A stretch of 11,480 bases of DNA from Collybiopsis luxurians FD-317 M1 (lineage: Eukaryota > Basidiomycota > Agaricomycetes > Agaricales > Omphalotaceae). Positions 1-8,883 of this stretch are shown one piece after another. The notes below the pieces were generated by a model. It ran no database searches and was not told the DNA's origin. It saw only the letters and a list, made by a program, of their open reading frames with translations. How positions within the stretch are numbered: the first letter of the stretch is position 1; each line of letters opens with the position of its first letter. A program made the position numbers and the translations under genes. The stretch lies in assembly GCA_000827265.1 (NCBI GenBank), contig KN834933.1, forward strand, positions 18,256-29,735, given 5' to 3'.

Positions 1-579
1 GTGATTGAGGAATGCTGGGTATGATTAGGATGCAGCAAAGGTTGAACTGGAAGCGTGAACAACCAATACAGCTGTCATGGGCTGGAATACCGGGTCCCGA
101 AGCGCCGGTGTTAAATTGATCACTGCATCGTCGATATCTCTGCTGTCAACTGTGCACTGCGTTCTCGTTGGGTCCTAATCTACATACACTAGAATATCTC
201 ATTAATATACTCAAGTGCAGTATGGTGAGCGGCGCAGTGAAGGACGAACAAAGTCCAGTCAAATAGCGAGTGAGCAAAGTAGCAATAAAAAAAATCCAAA
301 CAGTTAGCTATTGAGCAACGAAACACAGTCCGAGTGAGCACAACCAGAGAAACTATCGAAGCAAGTGCCGATTAAGGCCCGAAGCAATACTAGGCATAAT
401 ATCTGAAAATTCTATTAGCTGCAAGAAAAGGGATATGCAGAAGGCATAACTGGGAAGATTTTGCTCGCTTCCTGGGACCACCAGTAGTCGGAGAGGTAGC
501 TGGACACTTGGTGACCCAGTCAGCTGCCTCTTATCGCCGGATATCAGAACCGTCGAGTGTGTCAGCAATGTTCATGCAC
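1..579. repeat. Long direct repeat, copy A
   Basis: This segment matches 10290-10301 plus 10911-11480 in the same orientation. By eye identity is about 94-95%, with mostly C/T and G/A differences and a few small indels. Landmarks shared by both copies include GGTATGATTAGGATGCAG (18-35 here, 10914-10931 in copy B) and a run of eight A residues near 288-295. The repeat may begin before the window. Copy A lacks the 605-bp insertion present in copy B after GTGATTGAGGAA. No retroviral gag or pol genes lie between the copies, so I do not call them LTRs. Confidence 0.93.
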
Positions 580-606
580 AGGTTGTGGTCCATTCCAGTT
601 GTCCAT
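390..606 (-). pseudogene. Frameshifted coding stub in repeat copy A
   Basis: A possible start codon at 606-604 opens a frame beginning MDNWNGPQPVH. It should continue into the acidic stretch seen in copy B (STVVISDDEEETADW, then a basic GPGKRAKSS). In copy A the frame is broken by a 1-bp deletion near 571 and a 4-bp deletion near 530, both relative to copy B. I do not recognise the family. An acidic-then-basic N-terminus in a repeated unit fits a transposon-encoded or multicopy fungal protein, but that is inference. The stop homologous to that of copy B lies at 392-390. The start is inferred because the matching part of copy B lies outside the window. Confidence 0.45.
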
Positions 607-1600
607 TTCAATGCTTCGACATCATCACCATCATTGCCGAGGTCCATGTCCATAGATTGATAAGTTGGCGGGAGGGTGAAGGAGAACAACAATAAGAGGA
701 TTCGGCAAGGTTGAGGAGCGCAGGTAGAGGTGCGTGAGTGAGGATAAGTTGGTTGGCGTACGGCTTAACCGTGGGTGCGAGAGCGCTGTTGATGGCTACC
801 GGAAGACAAGGAGCCGGTTGGCGAGTTGGCTGTGGATTTGGAAGTCCTGCGTCTTGGGGATTCGGGTCCACTTCTTTGTCAGAGTCGATACGGACACCCG
901 TGTGCTGGTGGAGTAGCACAAGGTCAGAGTCGAATGCTGGTTTCGTCATCTTCATTGTCCTCAGCGTCAAAGATTTCCCTAGATAAAAATTAATTAGTGA
1001 CGAAATAGACATTCGGTAACGACGTACTGGTTCAGTTGGCGAAAGGTTTTTACCCTCCAGTTGGCTGGGGCTTTCTCATTCCACTCGACCATTCAGCCTC
1101 TTCAAAACTTCTGTCTTTCTTGCTATAGGCCTGAGAGTCAATTTTGAGAGCCGAAGTTAGCAAGAGATGAATCAACTGTGAAATAAAAACAACAGTACTC
1201 ACGACTGTGGCCACATACCTAATTTTGGTTCGAAACTTCTTCGATACTTGAATCTTTGCATTCCCACTTCGAGTAGGCTGAAGTTTAGGTTCGAGAGCAG
1301 AGGTCGTGCTAGGCACGATATATTTGAAGGCCTGGAAACATGACGGCAGTCAGAACGGTGGTGCATAGGTGTGAAGCATAAAAATGAAAGTACGGCGATG
1401 AATAGTGGTCCCAAACGACTACCACGCAGCACTTGACTCTTGCCATATTTGGATATTTGGTCCAGTCAATGAAGAATGCTGGAACGCTGTCAGAGGCCAT
1501 GGTAGGATTTTGGATCTTGTCTTGGACTCTATGAGTAAAAAAAGTGAAGAAATTGGGCAAAGACGCACACTTCCTAACGTCAGCCAAACTCTCGACACTC
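607..1600 (-). other. Decayed minus-strand coding fragments, not recognised
   Basis: Several short minus-strand frames here look protein-like but do not join cleanly. 1050-1316 contains a basic segment around KIQVSKKFRTK, followed by a GTATGT donor-like site near 1220 and a CTCTCAG acceptor-like site near 1133. Another frame near 1000-1105 reads WNEKAPANWRVKTFRQLNQY. A further frame (1309-1587) includes ASDSVPAFFIDWTKYPNMA. An acidic segment EIFDAEDNEDDETS lies just below a TATCTAG acceptor-like site near 980. Stops interrupt all of them. The pattern suggests a formerly spliced gene, or two, now broken. No family can be assigned. Confidence 0.25.
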
Positions 1601-1629
1601 CTCGACGCAAGCCTCTCCTGCTTCCCAAT

Positions 1630-1878
1630 CTACCCTGACCCAAATGTGAAGGAGTTCGCCGTCGCAGTATACGAATCGTCATTGTCTCGCATTGATCTCG
1701 AAGGCCATTTTATACTTGGGGCAGGTTGGGGTTTGGAGGTGGATGCGCATCTGAGTACTGCAGCATGACACTGCAGGAATTTGGTATTGGGGTACATTCG
1801 AGCTAGATGGGCGAGCGCGTCATCCAAAAGGAAGCATCTGTCCAAAGACTGATTCAGAATAAACTTTCGGTTTGGATT
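1630..1878 (-). pseudogene. Phosducin/thioredoxin-like gene fragment
   Basis: The frame reads SLDRCFLLDDALAHLARMYP, then NTKFLQCHAAVLRCASTSK, and ends at a TAG (1632-1630). In phosducin-like proteins, which have a thioredoxin fold and act with G-protein beta-gamma or as chaperonin co-factors, the matching part has a cysteine followed by a helix, then a YP.TKF strand. Basidiomycete members often carry an ASTSK-like segment next. Only about 80 codons remain. I see neither the usual acidic N-terminal half nor the C-terminal strand and helix (the LPTMLVYRDGELV type) nearby, so this is a fragment. The assignment rests on remembered family patterns and is moderate at best. It lies between unrecognised broken frames and gene-free sequence. 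Confidence 0.4.
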
Positions 1879-1899
1879 TAAGACGGCTTGATTCCAAAT

Positions 1900-3110
1900 T
1901 ACCGGATGTTGTCAGCGACATGAGTGTTCTGGTCCATTGAACAGTTTGCCAGAGAGAACCGAGGCGGCAAGTAGAGGGTTAATACGGCATGTAGGAATTA
2001 CTAAGGAGGTGGTGAAACAAGAAAAAATGACCCCCATTAGAACCGACGGTCCGGCTAGGGTCCTTGGAGCGCTTAAAGGTCAAAGTTGCGTTTACTACCT
2101 GAGGCCTGAGCGCTGGAAGGGAGTTAGATGCTGCCTTGTACAAAAGACACTGGCGCAGATACAACTATCAGTCGAAGTATTTTAGAAGCAATTTGACAAT
2201 TCTTTGGAGAATGTAGAAGAGAACTAATAGGAAATTTGAGAGCTGATACATTCCGTATCCACAGGCCTGTTAAAGCTTCTTTACAGATGCCCCCCCGTTG
2301 TTTTCGGGTGCAACCGTTCATCATATGTTGCAGTTTACCTTTCCCTCTCCCTTAAGTCAAAGTGCCTGTGAACTGACTAGCGACGATGTTCAAACAAATT
2401 CAGCTGCAATAAAGTGCGCCTCCCCTCAAATCCAAAACAATTCGTTATCCTACCATCTAACTACACCTCCGATTCGATCCATTCTGTGTTCCACAGCAAA
2501 TTGAGTATGGATTGGACTATTCAACTAAGAAAGTATCTCGGACCTTCGAATGGTGATGCGCTCTTAGATCTCCCAAGCCAACAGTTGCTATTTCAACTTC
2601 AATGAGGCTAGTCTGGATACTTCATCTGAACAGTGCTTCATCCCCCGACCCGAATGAATGCTCACCTTGTTAGCAAAATCCGATAATATTAATAACTTCG
2701 GCAAGCTCAAGTCAATAGCCTTATTGCAGCCTCGTTAACCTTTCTGTTCCGAATCTCTGGCATTCAATTCAGCCGGCACGGCAGATGGCTCCTCGAGGCT
2801 TCGGACTGCGGCGTTTGTGTGGGATAAGTTGACATGAGGATTACACGCTGTTCAAAATTACGAGTCCGGAATGAAATGAAGGAATCGTCCTTATGGCCAG
2901 TTTGTCCTTTTTCCCACGATCCTCTCTATACCCGGGTTTTATCCCCATATACGGACATGTCACTTTCTGTGACATTCTGTTATGTGCGTGACTTCCTGAC
3001 CACCACCATCATTTTCCTTTTTCAAATGTTCTCCTCTTCATTACTGTTCTTCTCTGTTGTTTCCTCTCTTTGATGCTTTTTGACTTGATGTACATCCTCT
3101 CCCTTACACT
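1900..3110. other. Gene-free stretch, nothing recognised
   Basis: Only short open frames occur (for example 2414-2605 and 2834-3073 on plus), without recognisable protein motifs or convincing splice structure. Positions 2980-3110 are pyrimidine-rich on the plus strand, which can mark a fungal promoter, but no convincing gene follows directly. I see no tRNA or rRNA. Confidence 0.5.
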
Positions 3111-3119
3111 GTGGGAAGT

Positions 3120-3185
3120 GATTACAATCATACTGATTGAGTCAGACAATCATTGCGGTCAAAAACAATCAGTATGATTGTAATC
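3120..3185. repeat. Perfect 20-bp inverted repeat (hairpin)
   Basis: GATTACAATCATACTGATTG at 3120-3139 has its exact reverse complement at 3166-3185, around a 26-nt loop. Weak pairing may extend outwards with a bulge (GGAAGTGATTAC against GTAATCTTACC). In RNA this would be a 20-bp perfect stem. It could be a fold-back transposon remnant, a small-RNA-like hairpin, or chance survival of a nested insertion. The sequence does not decide which. Confidence 0.9.
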
Positions 3186-3230
3186 TTACCATGCAGTCAC
3201 AACAACGGTAGACCTATGTAGTCACAACAC

Positions 3231-3943
3231 AGTCATAATAATTGTCAATATGGGTGAGCAGTCAGAATCATTGCAACAGCTTTGTGAGCTCTGTCGCTGC
3301 TCAGTTATACTGAATGCACATTTTTTCTCTGTGCACATATGCTGTTTCAAAATATGTAGTGTCGAGTTGCCAAGACTAGACACAGAACTCTTATTTCAAA
3401 CCCTTTCTCATTCTTGTAAGTCCTGGTAGTATTCAATAGACACTGTATGTTAGCTCTTGCATAATGAAGCATTGAGATTCTCACTGAGAGTGTATCAATT
3501 ACTCTCTCACCTTGTGCATACAAGGAACTTATGATGAGCTCTTTGAAAGATGAGATGGACTTGAAAAAATTAGTGCTAAGTATCTACCCACTTTCAATCT
3601 GGGTAAGCATGGTACTTGAGTGGTAAATACTAATGTGTTCATGGTGAACTCTCATTCTCAGCTGACTGAGACTTTGAAGTCCTGAGGCAGCATGCTGCGC
3701 AGCTGAAGCAATGTGACCCATGTTAACATTTCATGTGATGATTCAAATCTTTTTCCACTCCTGTCATGTTCTCCCGGTCTATCTGCTACAATTTGAATGC
3801 CTTGCTTCATGACCAGTTACATTCTCTTGAAAGGATGTGGAATAGCTACATTAGCATGGACATCAAGTTACTGCATCAGCACAATTGACTTCGGCAATAA
3901 CATTTGGGAAATCAATGAGGTGGGCAATATGTGGAAGATGTGA
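3231..3943 (+). pseudogene. Possible coding relic with TGA/TAG-only stops
   Basis: In the frame starting at 3231, about 237 codons contain no internal TAA, two TAG and about eight TGA. Between the stops the translation is protein-like, for example CIQGTYDELFER and DGLEKISAKYLPTFNLGKHG. TGA replacing CGA and TAG replacing CAG is what C-to-T decay of an arginine- and glutamine-containing gene would give, and the stretch is poor in CpG. I recognise no domain. The frame was picked by eye out of six, so chance is not excluded and the call is tentative. Confidence 0.2.
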
Positions 3944-4725
3944 TGGTATTTATGAACCAAGGTGTTGTTGTGTAACTCCAGTATTGAATACATGTAGTAT
4001 ATAGTGTGTATACTTTGTAAATACAGCTTTATTGCATAAGTGTCTGGACTCGTACATGCTACGCGCAAAGTGCGATGGCCCATCCCACAAGTTTAGTTGG
4101 CAGCAGTACATCACTAAATTGTTGAAGCTTTGCGAAAACATTAGCATTGAGTAGAGTGTATTATCAACTCGTACCATCTCTATAATATATATAAAAAGAT
4201 TCCGACAACTTAGCATGCATTAATTGACATTACAACAAACGGGATTTCATACCATCATTGTACCTAATTTTCAACTGATACGTATCTGCTACCCGCTTCA
4301 CATATTCAACCTTCAGCCATTCCGTTTAGAATCAAACACCAGTATACTGACCGCTGTGAATACCATCGAAGCATGCAAAACAAATCAAATGAGAGCTAGT
4401 TCACTTTTCAAATTTCACCCTCGATTCATGCTCATGCAGGAACAGTAAAATAAATGCTATTCAATATAACTATAGAATACAGCATCAACGGTAGGTAAGG
4501 CAGTAGTAAGTACGAGGAGGCGTGGACAAGAGCACAACAACCGAATGCGCAAGAGTGATCCACCGAAACTGGGGTGAAAATGAGCAAGACCGTTTATCAA
4601 CAAAATAACAGTGCATACCAAATCATACACGCCGTTGTGTTGTTCTTGCATTGTTCTATTAAGACTGAGAGTAAACAAAATGTTCGATAACACAAAGAAA
4701 GGACTAGGTGTTAAGACTCACATCT
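3944..4725. other. Intergenic, nothing recognised
   Basis: Short frames on both strands (3868-4216 minus, 4224-4448 plus, 4457-4693 minus) show no family motif. The part next to 4726 could include the 3' untranslated region of the small minus-strand gene. There is no recognisable RNA gene, tandem repeat or transposon end. Confidence 0.45.
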
Positions 4726-5037
4726 TCATTGACACCCCTGTTCGAGCCCGCATCCTCGAAACGACAAACTGAAGCATGTTGAGTTTCAAAAGCACAGGGT
4801 GTTAAACAACAAAGAGACATACCCGGCTTGTACCCAGCTCATTCTCGCAACAAAACCTCTGTTACCTAAGCAAATTCGAAAGTTCAAACCATGTTAGTGA
4901 TGGAGGAAGCAGTGCAACATACCAGTGCGAGCTCCTTGACAAGGTACCCTTGAGGTTTGTGGATGCCGTTGGAAAAAGGGGATCGTGAAAGGTTGAGAGA
5001 AAGTCGCAAATGATTGATGAGCCGAATCAACGAACAT
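4726..5037 (-). CDS. Small spliced gene, hypothetical (66 residues)
   Basis: The model has three exons: 5037-4923, 4865-4823 and 4768-4726. The introns are 4922-4866 (57 nt, GTATGT..TTAG, with an internal CACTAACAT resembling a branch site) and 4822-4769 (54 nt, GTATGT..TTCAG). The reading frame stays open across both junctions and gives MFVDSAHQSFATFSQPFT at the start and GNRGFVARMSWVQAG across exons 1-3. The evidence is the two canonical, correctly sized introns, not homology; I recognise no family. A second frame of the same exons reads GIHKPQGYLVKELAL|VTEVLLREN across intron 1 but has no ATG, so the true frame is uncertain. It could also be a spliced non-coding transcript. Confidence 0.35.
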
Positions 5038-5787
5038 TTTTAAGCGCACCGGTCACGGGACTCAATAAGGGCAGGTTCCGGCGGGACGGCTGATACTTGA
5101 AGCTTGAATGTAGCCACAAGTTCATACATACAAGAATTACCCTGGTCCGCCGTTCATATTTATTGGCAAGAATTCATACTCAAAGGGTAATTACTGTGGT
5201 TACATAGTAACATACCACCAGTTCGTTATATAGACTCTTGTCGCTCAGTAGCTGGTGAAGTCAAGTATGCCATTAAGTAGTAGATGTACTTGTTGTATAT
5301 ATGCAACAATCGTAAGCCAATGGAGAGACTGGTTTGCCTGGTGCCGTCAGGACACTGCAGAGTCAAAGTGATGACCAGTTTGTCAATGTTTCCATAAATA
5401 CCAGCTATGTCATCGCGGTTGTATTATTTCATGCTACGAGTTGTAGTTCATCGAGAATTAATTTATACATTCAAAATTCACACCATTCAAGTTACGACTT
5501 GAGAAACAATTATCAAGAGTTGAATTAATGTTTGTACATTGGCAATTCCTTCCCGAGTGAAAGCATCATACTAAACACTCAGAGTGTGGTACCATACTGG
5601 CTTCGGGAATATCATTTGATGTCGCGACGGCAAGCCAAATGGAATGGATTAAATTGCATTATCTTATTACTAAATAATGAATGTACATTCAAACTCCCAC
5701 CAGGGTAACTCATTGTCTCAACGATTTAGTGATGTACATATTGACACGACGACTCTGACAGCAGGAATCCACGAGGCAATATGAGCG
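5038..5787. other. Divergent intergenic region
   Basis: This AT-rich stretch lies between the start of the small minus-strand gene and the promoter of the DUF6535 gene. It should hold the upstream sequences of both if both are real. I see no gene: the 64-codon plus frame at 5334-5528 lacks motifs. A short inverted pair (AATTACCCT near 5138, AGGGTAATT near 5186) is the only structure noted, and it is too short to interpret. Confidence 0.5.
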
Positions 5788-5852
5788 TTATATAAAGTTC
5801 CTTTAAATGTTCAACTTTTTCACCGTTTCCCTGCCCCAACTATTACGCTGCT
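5788..5852 (+). promoter_or_regulatory. TATA box and pyrimidine-rich start region
   Basis: TTATATAAAG at 5788-5797 is a good TATA box about 57-62 bp before the ATG at 5853. It is followed by a pyrimidine-rich stretch (about 5812-5842), common near fungal transcription starts. The ATG context has G at -3. It would drive the DUF6535-ankyrin gene. Confidence 0.6.
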
Positions 5853-8308
5853 ATGCCCAACCAAGAACAAGCCCCTCTCGCAAACACCAGCACAGACGAA
5901 CCACCGCAAGGCAATCATGTTGCTGTGGATATTGAAAATGTCAATGGAGACACTTCTCATGATCCCGTCACCGAGGAAACTCCGCAGGATAGAACCGTTC
6001 CAAAATATGGTTCCCCACCCTTACCTGGAAACAAGAAGGATAATGAGGGATCCCGCTTCTTTGGAATTCCCCCATATCAATCACCATATCAGTCATCATA
6101 TACTGGTAAGCATTTCATATTCCACTGGTGTGTATTGACCATTTGACCAACTGGATGCAGGAACTCGGACATACAACTATACAGAAAAATATGCCCCAGA
6201 TCCTTTCGGTGAAGAGTTCAAGGAAAATGCCCGGGTCTGGAAGGTCTATCTTGATGAGGCCGAAAACTACGATGACGAAATGTTGCATGGCTTCAAGGAT
6301 ACCATTGACTCTCTCCTAATATTTGTAAGTATCCAGCGAGCATTAATAACATGGACTAAATATCTGTTGGTAAAAATTACAGGCTGCACTTTTCTCTGCA
6401 GTTGTGACCACATTTGTTGTTACCACTGTAGATTCCCTACAGCCTGACTACTCTCAAATCACTGCCACATTGCTTTCAGAGCAGGTCAAGTTACTCAGAG
6501 CAGCAGGAAATGTAACTGAGATTAAGGCTATCCCACTTTCATCAGTTGATCTAGACAATGTCATCCCAAGCAAAAATGACCTATGGATAAATGGTCTATT
6601 CTTCGCAAGTCTCTCTTTGTCACTTGCCACTGCACTTCTATCTGTACTGGTGAAGCAGTGGCTTCAAGCTTATAGTTCCATATCATCTGGAAATGCCAAA
6701 GAAAGAGCTGTTATTAGACAGTTTAGATTTTCAGGGCTGGAGAAATGGAAAGTTCCAGAGATCATTGGAATCTTACCTCTTATTCTCCATGCATCTTTAG
6801 CACTTTTCTTTGTTGGCCTTTCATTATATGTATCTGAGCTGCACCAGTCACTCTGTTGGATTGTAGTCACAGTTACAATCCTTGCATTTTCAATGTACTT
6901 GGGGAGCATTTTCCTGACACCAATTTGGTTGGAATGCCCTTACAGGATACCACTGCTTTTCAAACCAGTAAATTATATAATGCATCCATACAAGGCATTG
7001 AAAAGGTTACTTTTTAATTCGGATGGTCTTCTGCGATCTCTGAAAGATGCTGAGCAAAATTTGCTTATAAACCATTTTTGCAACATCAGGACATCTACTG
7101 ATATTATTGCATGGTTGTGTACTTTACAGTCAAATTCATCCATTCAAGAGATTGTTTCTCAGACCCTGCATGGGATTTTCACTGGATTTTTGACTGAAAA
7201 TAATTCTCAAAATTTTCCGTACCATGAGCATTTGTTCAATGTGCTGGAATTTAAACTTGGACCAGAGAATATCACCATACTGTCTCAAACAATTTGCAAT
7301 GCCCTAGCACAAATCAAGGATCCTAACAGCTATGATGCCAAAATCTGGCCTTCTGTTGTTTCCAAGTGGATTCAACTCTCAGATCATAGTCTCTTTCCAG
7401 AATTTGATAAGGAAATGATGGAAAATCCTCCGTTGAAGGCTGCAGCGGATGGCAATGAATGGTTATTGACCAAGGTCATTGAGATAATAGAAGAACACAA
7501 GTATAAATTCCCCAATGCACTTGATTGGTATTCTCATGCATTATATGAGGCCTCCAAATCTGGCCATTTGGATAGTGCTAAAATTTTGGTCAAATATGGA
7601 GCAACAAAAAAGAAGTATGATGACAGATTTTTTGAAAGTGCAACTGAGGCTGCTGCTGCAGGGGAGGGAAAATTGGACCTGGTTAAATACTTGCTCGAAA
7701 ATACCATTGGCTCTGAGGTTGATTCAACTGAGGAATGTCAAAGGTCACTCCAATGGGCAGCATATAGTGGTACACTGGATGTTGTCCAATTCTTGTTGAC
7801 CAAAGGGGTAAATGTCAATGCAACAGGAAAACCACATGGTACTCCATTGCAGGCTGCAGCCTGTAGGAGTCTAGATATTGTGAAGTTGCTTGAAGAACAT
7901 AGGGCGGATGTCAATAAACAGGCAGGATTTTACAAAACTGCACTGCAAGCAGCAGCTGAATATGGGCACCTGGATATTGTGAGATTCTTAGTGGAAAATA
8001 ATGCAGATGTCAATCTCCAAGGGCAGTATTATGGCACTCCACTGCAAGGAGCAGCACGGCAGGGACACCTGGATATGGTTCGATTCCTAGTAGAAAATGG
8101 TGCAGATGTCAATATACAAGGAGGGCATTTTCAAACAGCACTTCAAGCAGCTGCTACAAGAAGCCTGGATATTGTAAAATTCCTAGTAGAGAAAGGTGCA
8201 GATGTCAATTTCCAAGGAGGGAGATATGGAACAGCATTGAAAGCAGCACTTGCCCGCAAGAATAAGGATATTGCACAGTACTTAAAGGATCATGGAGCTC
8301 ACAACTAA
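5853..8308 (+). CDS. DUF6535 membrane protein with C-terminal ankyrin repeats
   Basis: The gene has three exons, 5853-6105, 6161-6324 and 6383-8308. The introns are 55 nt (GTAAGC..GCAG) and 58 nt (GTAAGT..ACAG), and the joined frame is open for 780 residues. Residues 1-84 are polar and disordered. DUF6535 spans about 89-325: it opens with YTEKYAPDPFGEEFKENARV, includes KDTIDSLLIFAALFSAVVTT (helix 1, about 133-152), WINGLFFASLSLSLATALLS (helix 2, about 207-232), helices 3 and 4 near 266-290 and 296-322, and closes with TPIWLECPYR. A helical linker follows (about 330-520), then ankyrin repeats (about 521-780) with GHLDIVRFLV..ADVN cores. The family's function is unknown. The layout implies a membrane anchor displaying an ankyrin ligand-binding surface, which is inference. 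The gene is intact, with no lesions seen. Confidence 0.93.
7811..8305 (+). repeat. Tandem ankyrin-coding repeats, 96/99-bp period
   Basis: The GATGTCAAT core (AATGTCAAT in the first unit) recurs at 7811, 7907, 8006, 8105 and 8201, giving spacings of 96, 99, 99 and 96 bp, that is 32 or 33 codons. Neighbouring units also share DNA strings such as CACCTGGATAT and TTCCTAGTAGA, so similarity is visible at nucleotide level. The two 96-bp units encode CRSLDIV or TRSLDIV where the 99-bp units have a one-residue-longer GHLDIV/GHLDMV turn. An incomplete last unit ends the protein. Older, more diverged repeats precede this array from about 7520. Confidence 0.9.
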
Positions 8309-8883
8309 TTCTGAATCTGTGGGCTGTGATTGTCTTACAGCAGCTCCCCCTCTTCCATCTCATGTCTTGCACTAGTTATAGTCTTCAATTACCTCAGTTT
8401 ATGCAGATTATATATACCTGCAATTACTTCCTAAATATATGTCTTGATTCTGCGGAACATATTTAATTTGAATAAGGAAAAATTTTATGCAGTTTTGTTG
8501 ATTGAGCAAAGAAATTGAATCATGATCCAGTCTTTTGAGATATGAGACTCTTAGATGCTAACTGAAACAATTTTTTTGTTGAGAATTCCTTGCTACACCA
8601 GTGAGCAGAGGCTGCCTCTATAAGCCTGCAGTAAATGGATGACAAGTTAGGTTTGAACATCAGGCTAAAGTCTGATACAACCCCAGAAACATGTTTGGAC
8701 TTCACAGAGAACTGATCTCTGAAGGATCAATACTCACAAAACTTCCAGATTAACCATAAGCAGTAATTAGTGCGCAAGACCCAAGAAACCATACACCGAA
8801 ATACCCTAAGCAAGCTTCTCAAAAGATTGAAGATGTCAGTAAGTATAAATAATGATTTACTACTACCCTTCGTACTGTGTATG
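8309..8883. other. Convergent intergenic region
   Basis: This AT-rich stretch lies between the stop of the DUF6535 gene and the end of the SEC14-like pseudogene, which point towards each other. It probably holds 3' untranslated sequence; AT-rich strings near 8409-8480 could serve as polyadenylation signals, but none is diagnostic. The 61-codon minus frame (8520-8705) shows no motif. Confidence 0.5.

Noticed and set aside
734..986. Two overlapping plus-strand frames
   Set aside because: Neither has a recognisable motif or splice context; they lie opposite broken minus-strand frames and are not supported as genes.
2960..3000. Short palindromic strings such as GTCACTTTCTGTGAC
   Set aside because: They are too short to separate from chance and have no related copies in the window.
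4735..4750. GTTCGAGCCC, resembling a tRNA B box
   Set aside because: The flanking bases do not form a T-arm stem, and no A box or acceptor stem lies at the right distance; it sits at the end of the small spliced gene model.
6670..6909. 79-codon minus-strand frame
   Set aside because: It is antisense to the DUF6535 transmembrane region and a by-product of its composition.
7515..7799. 94-codon plus-strand frame
   Set aside because: It overlaps the ankyrin-coding exon in another frame and has no motif of its own.
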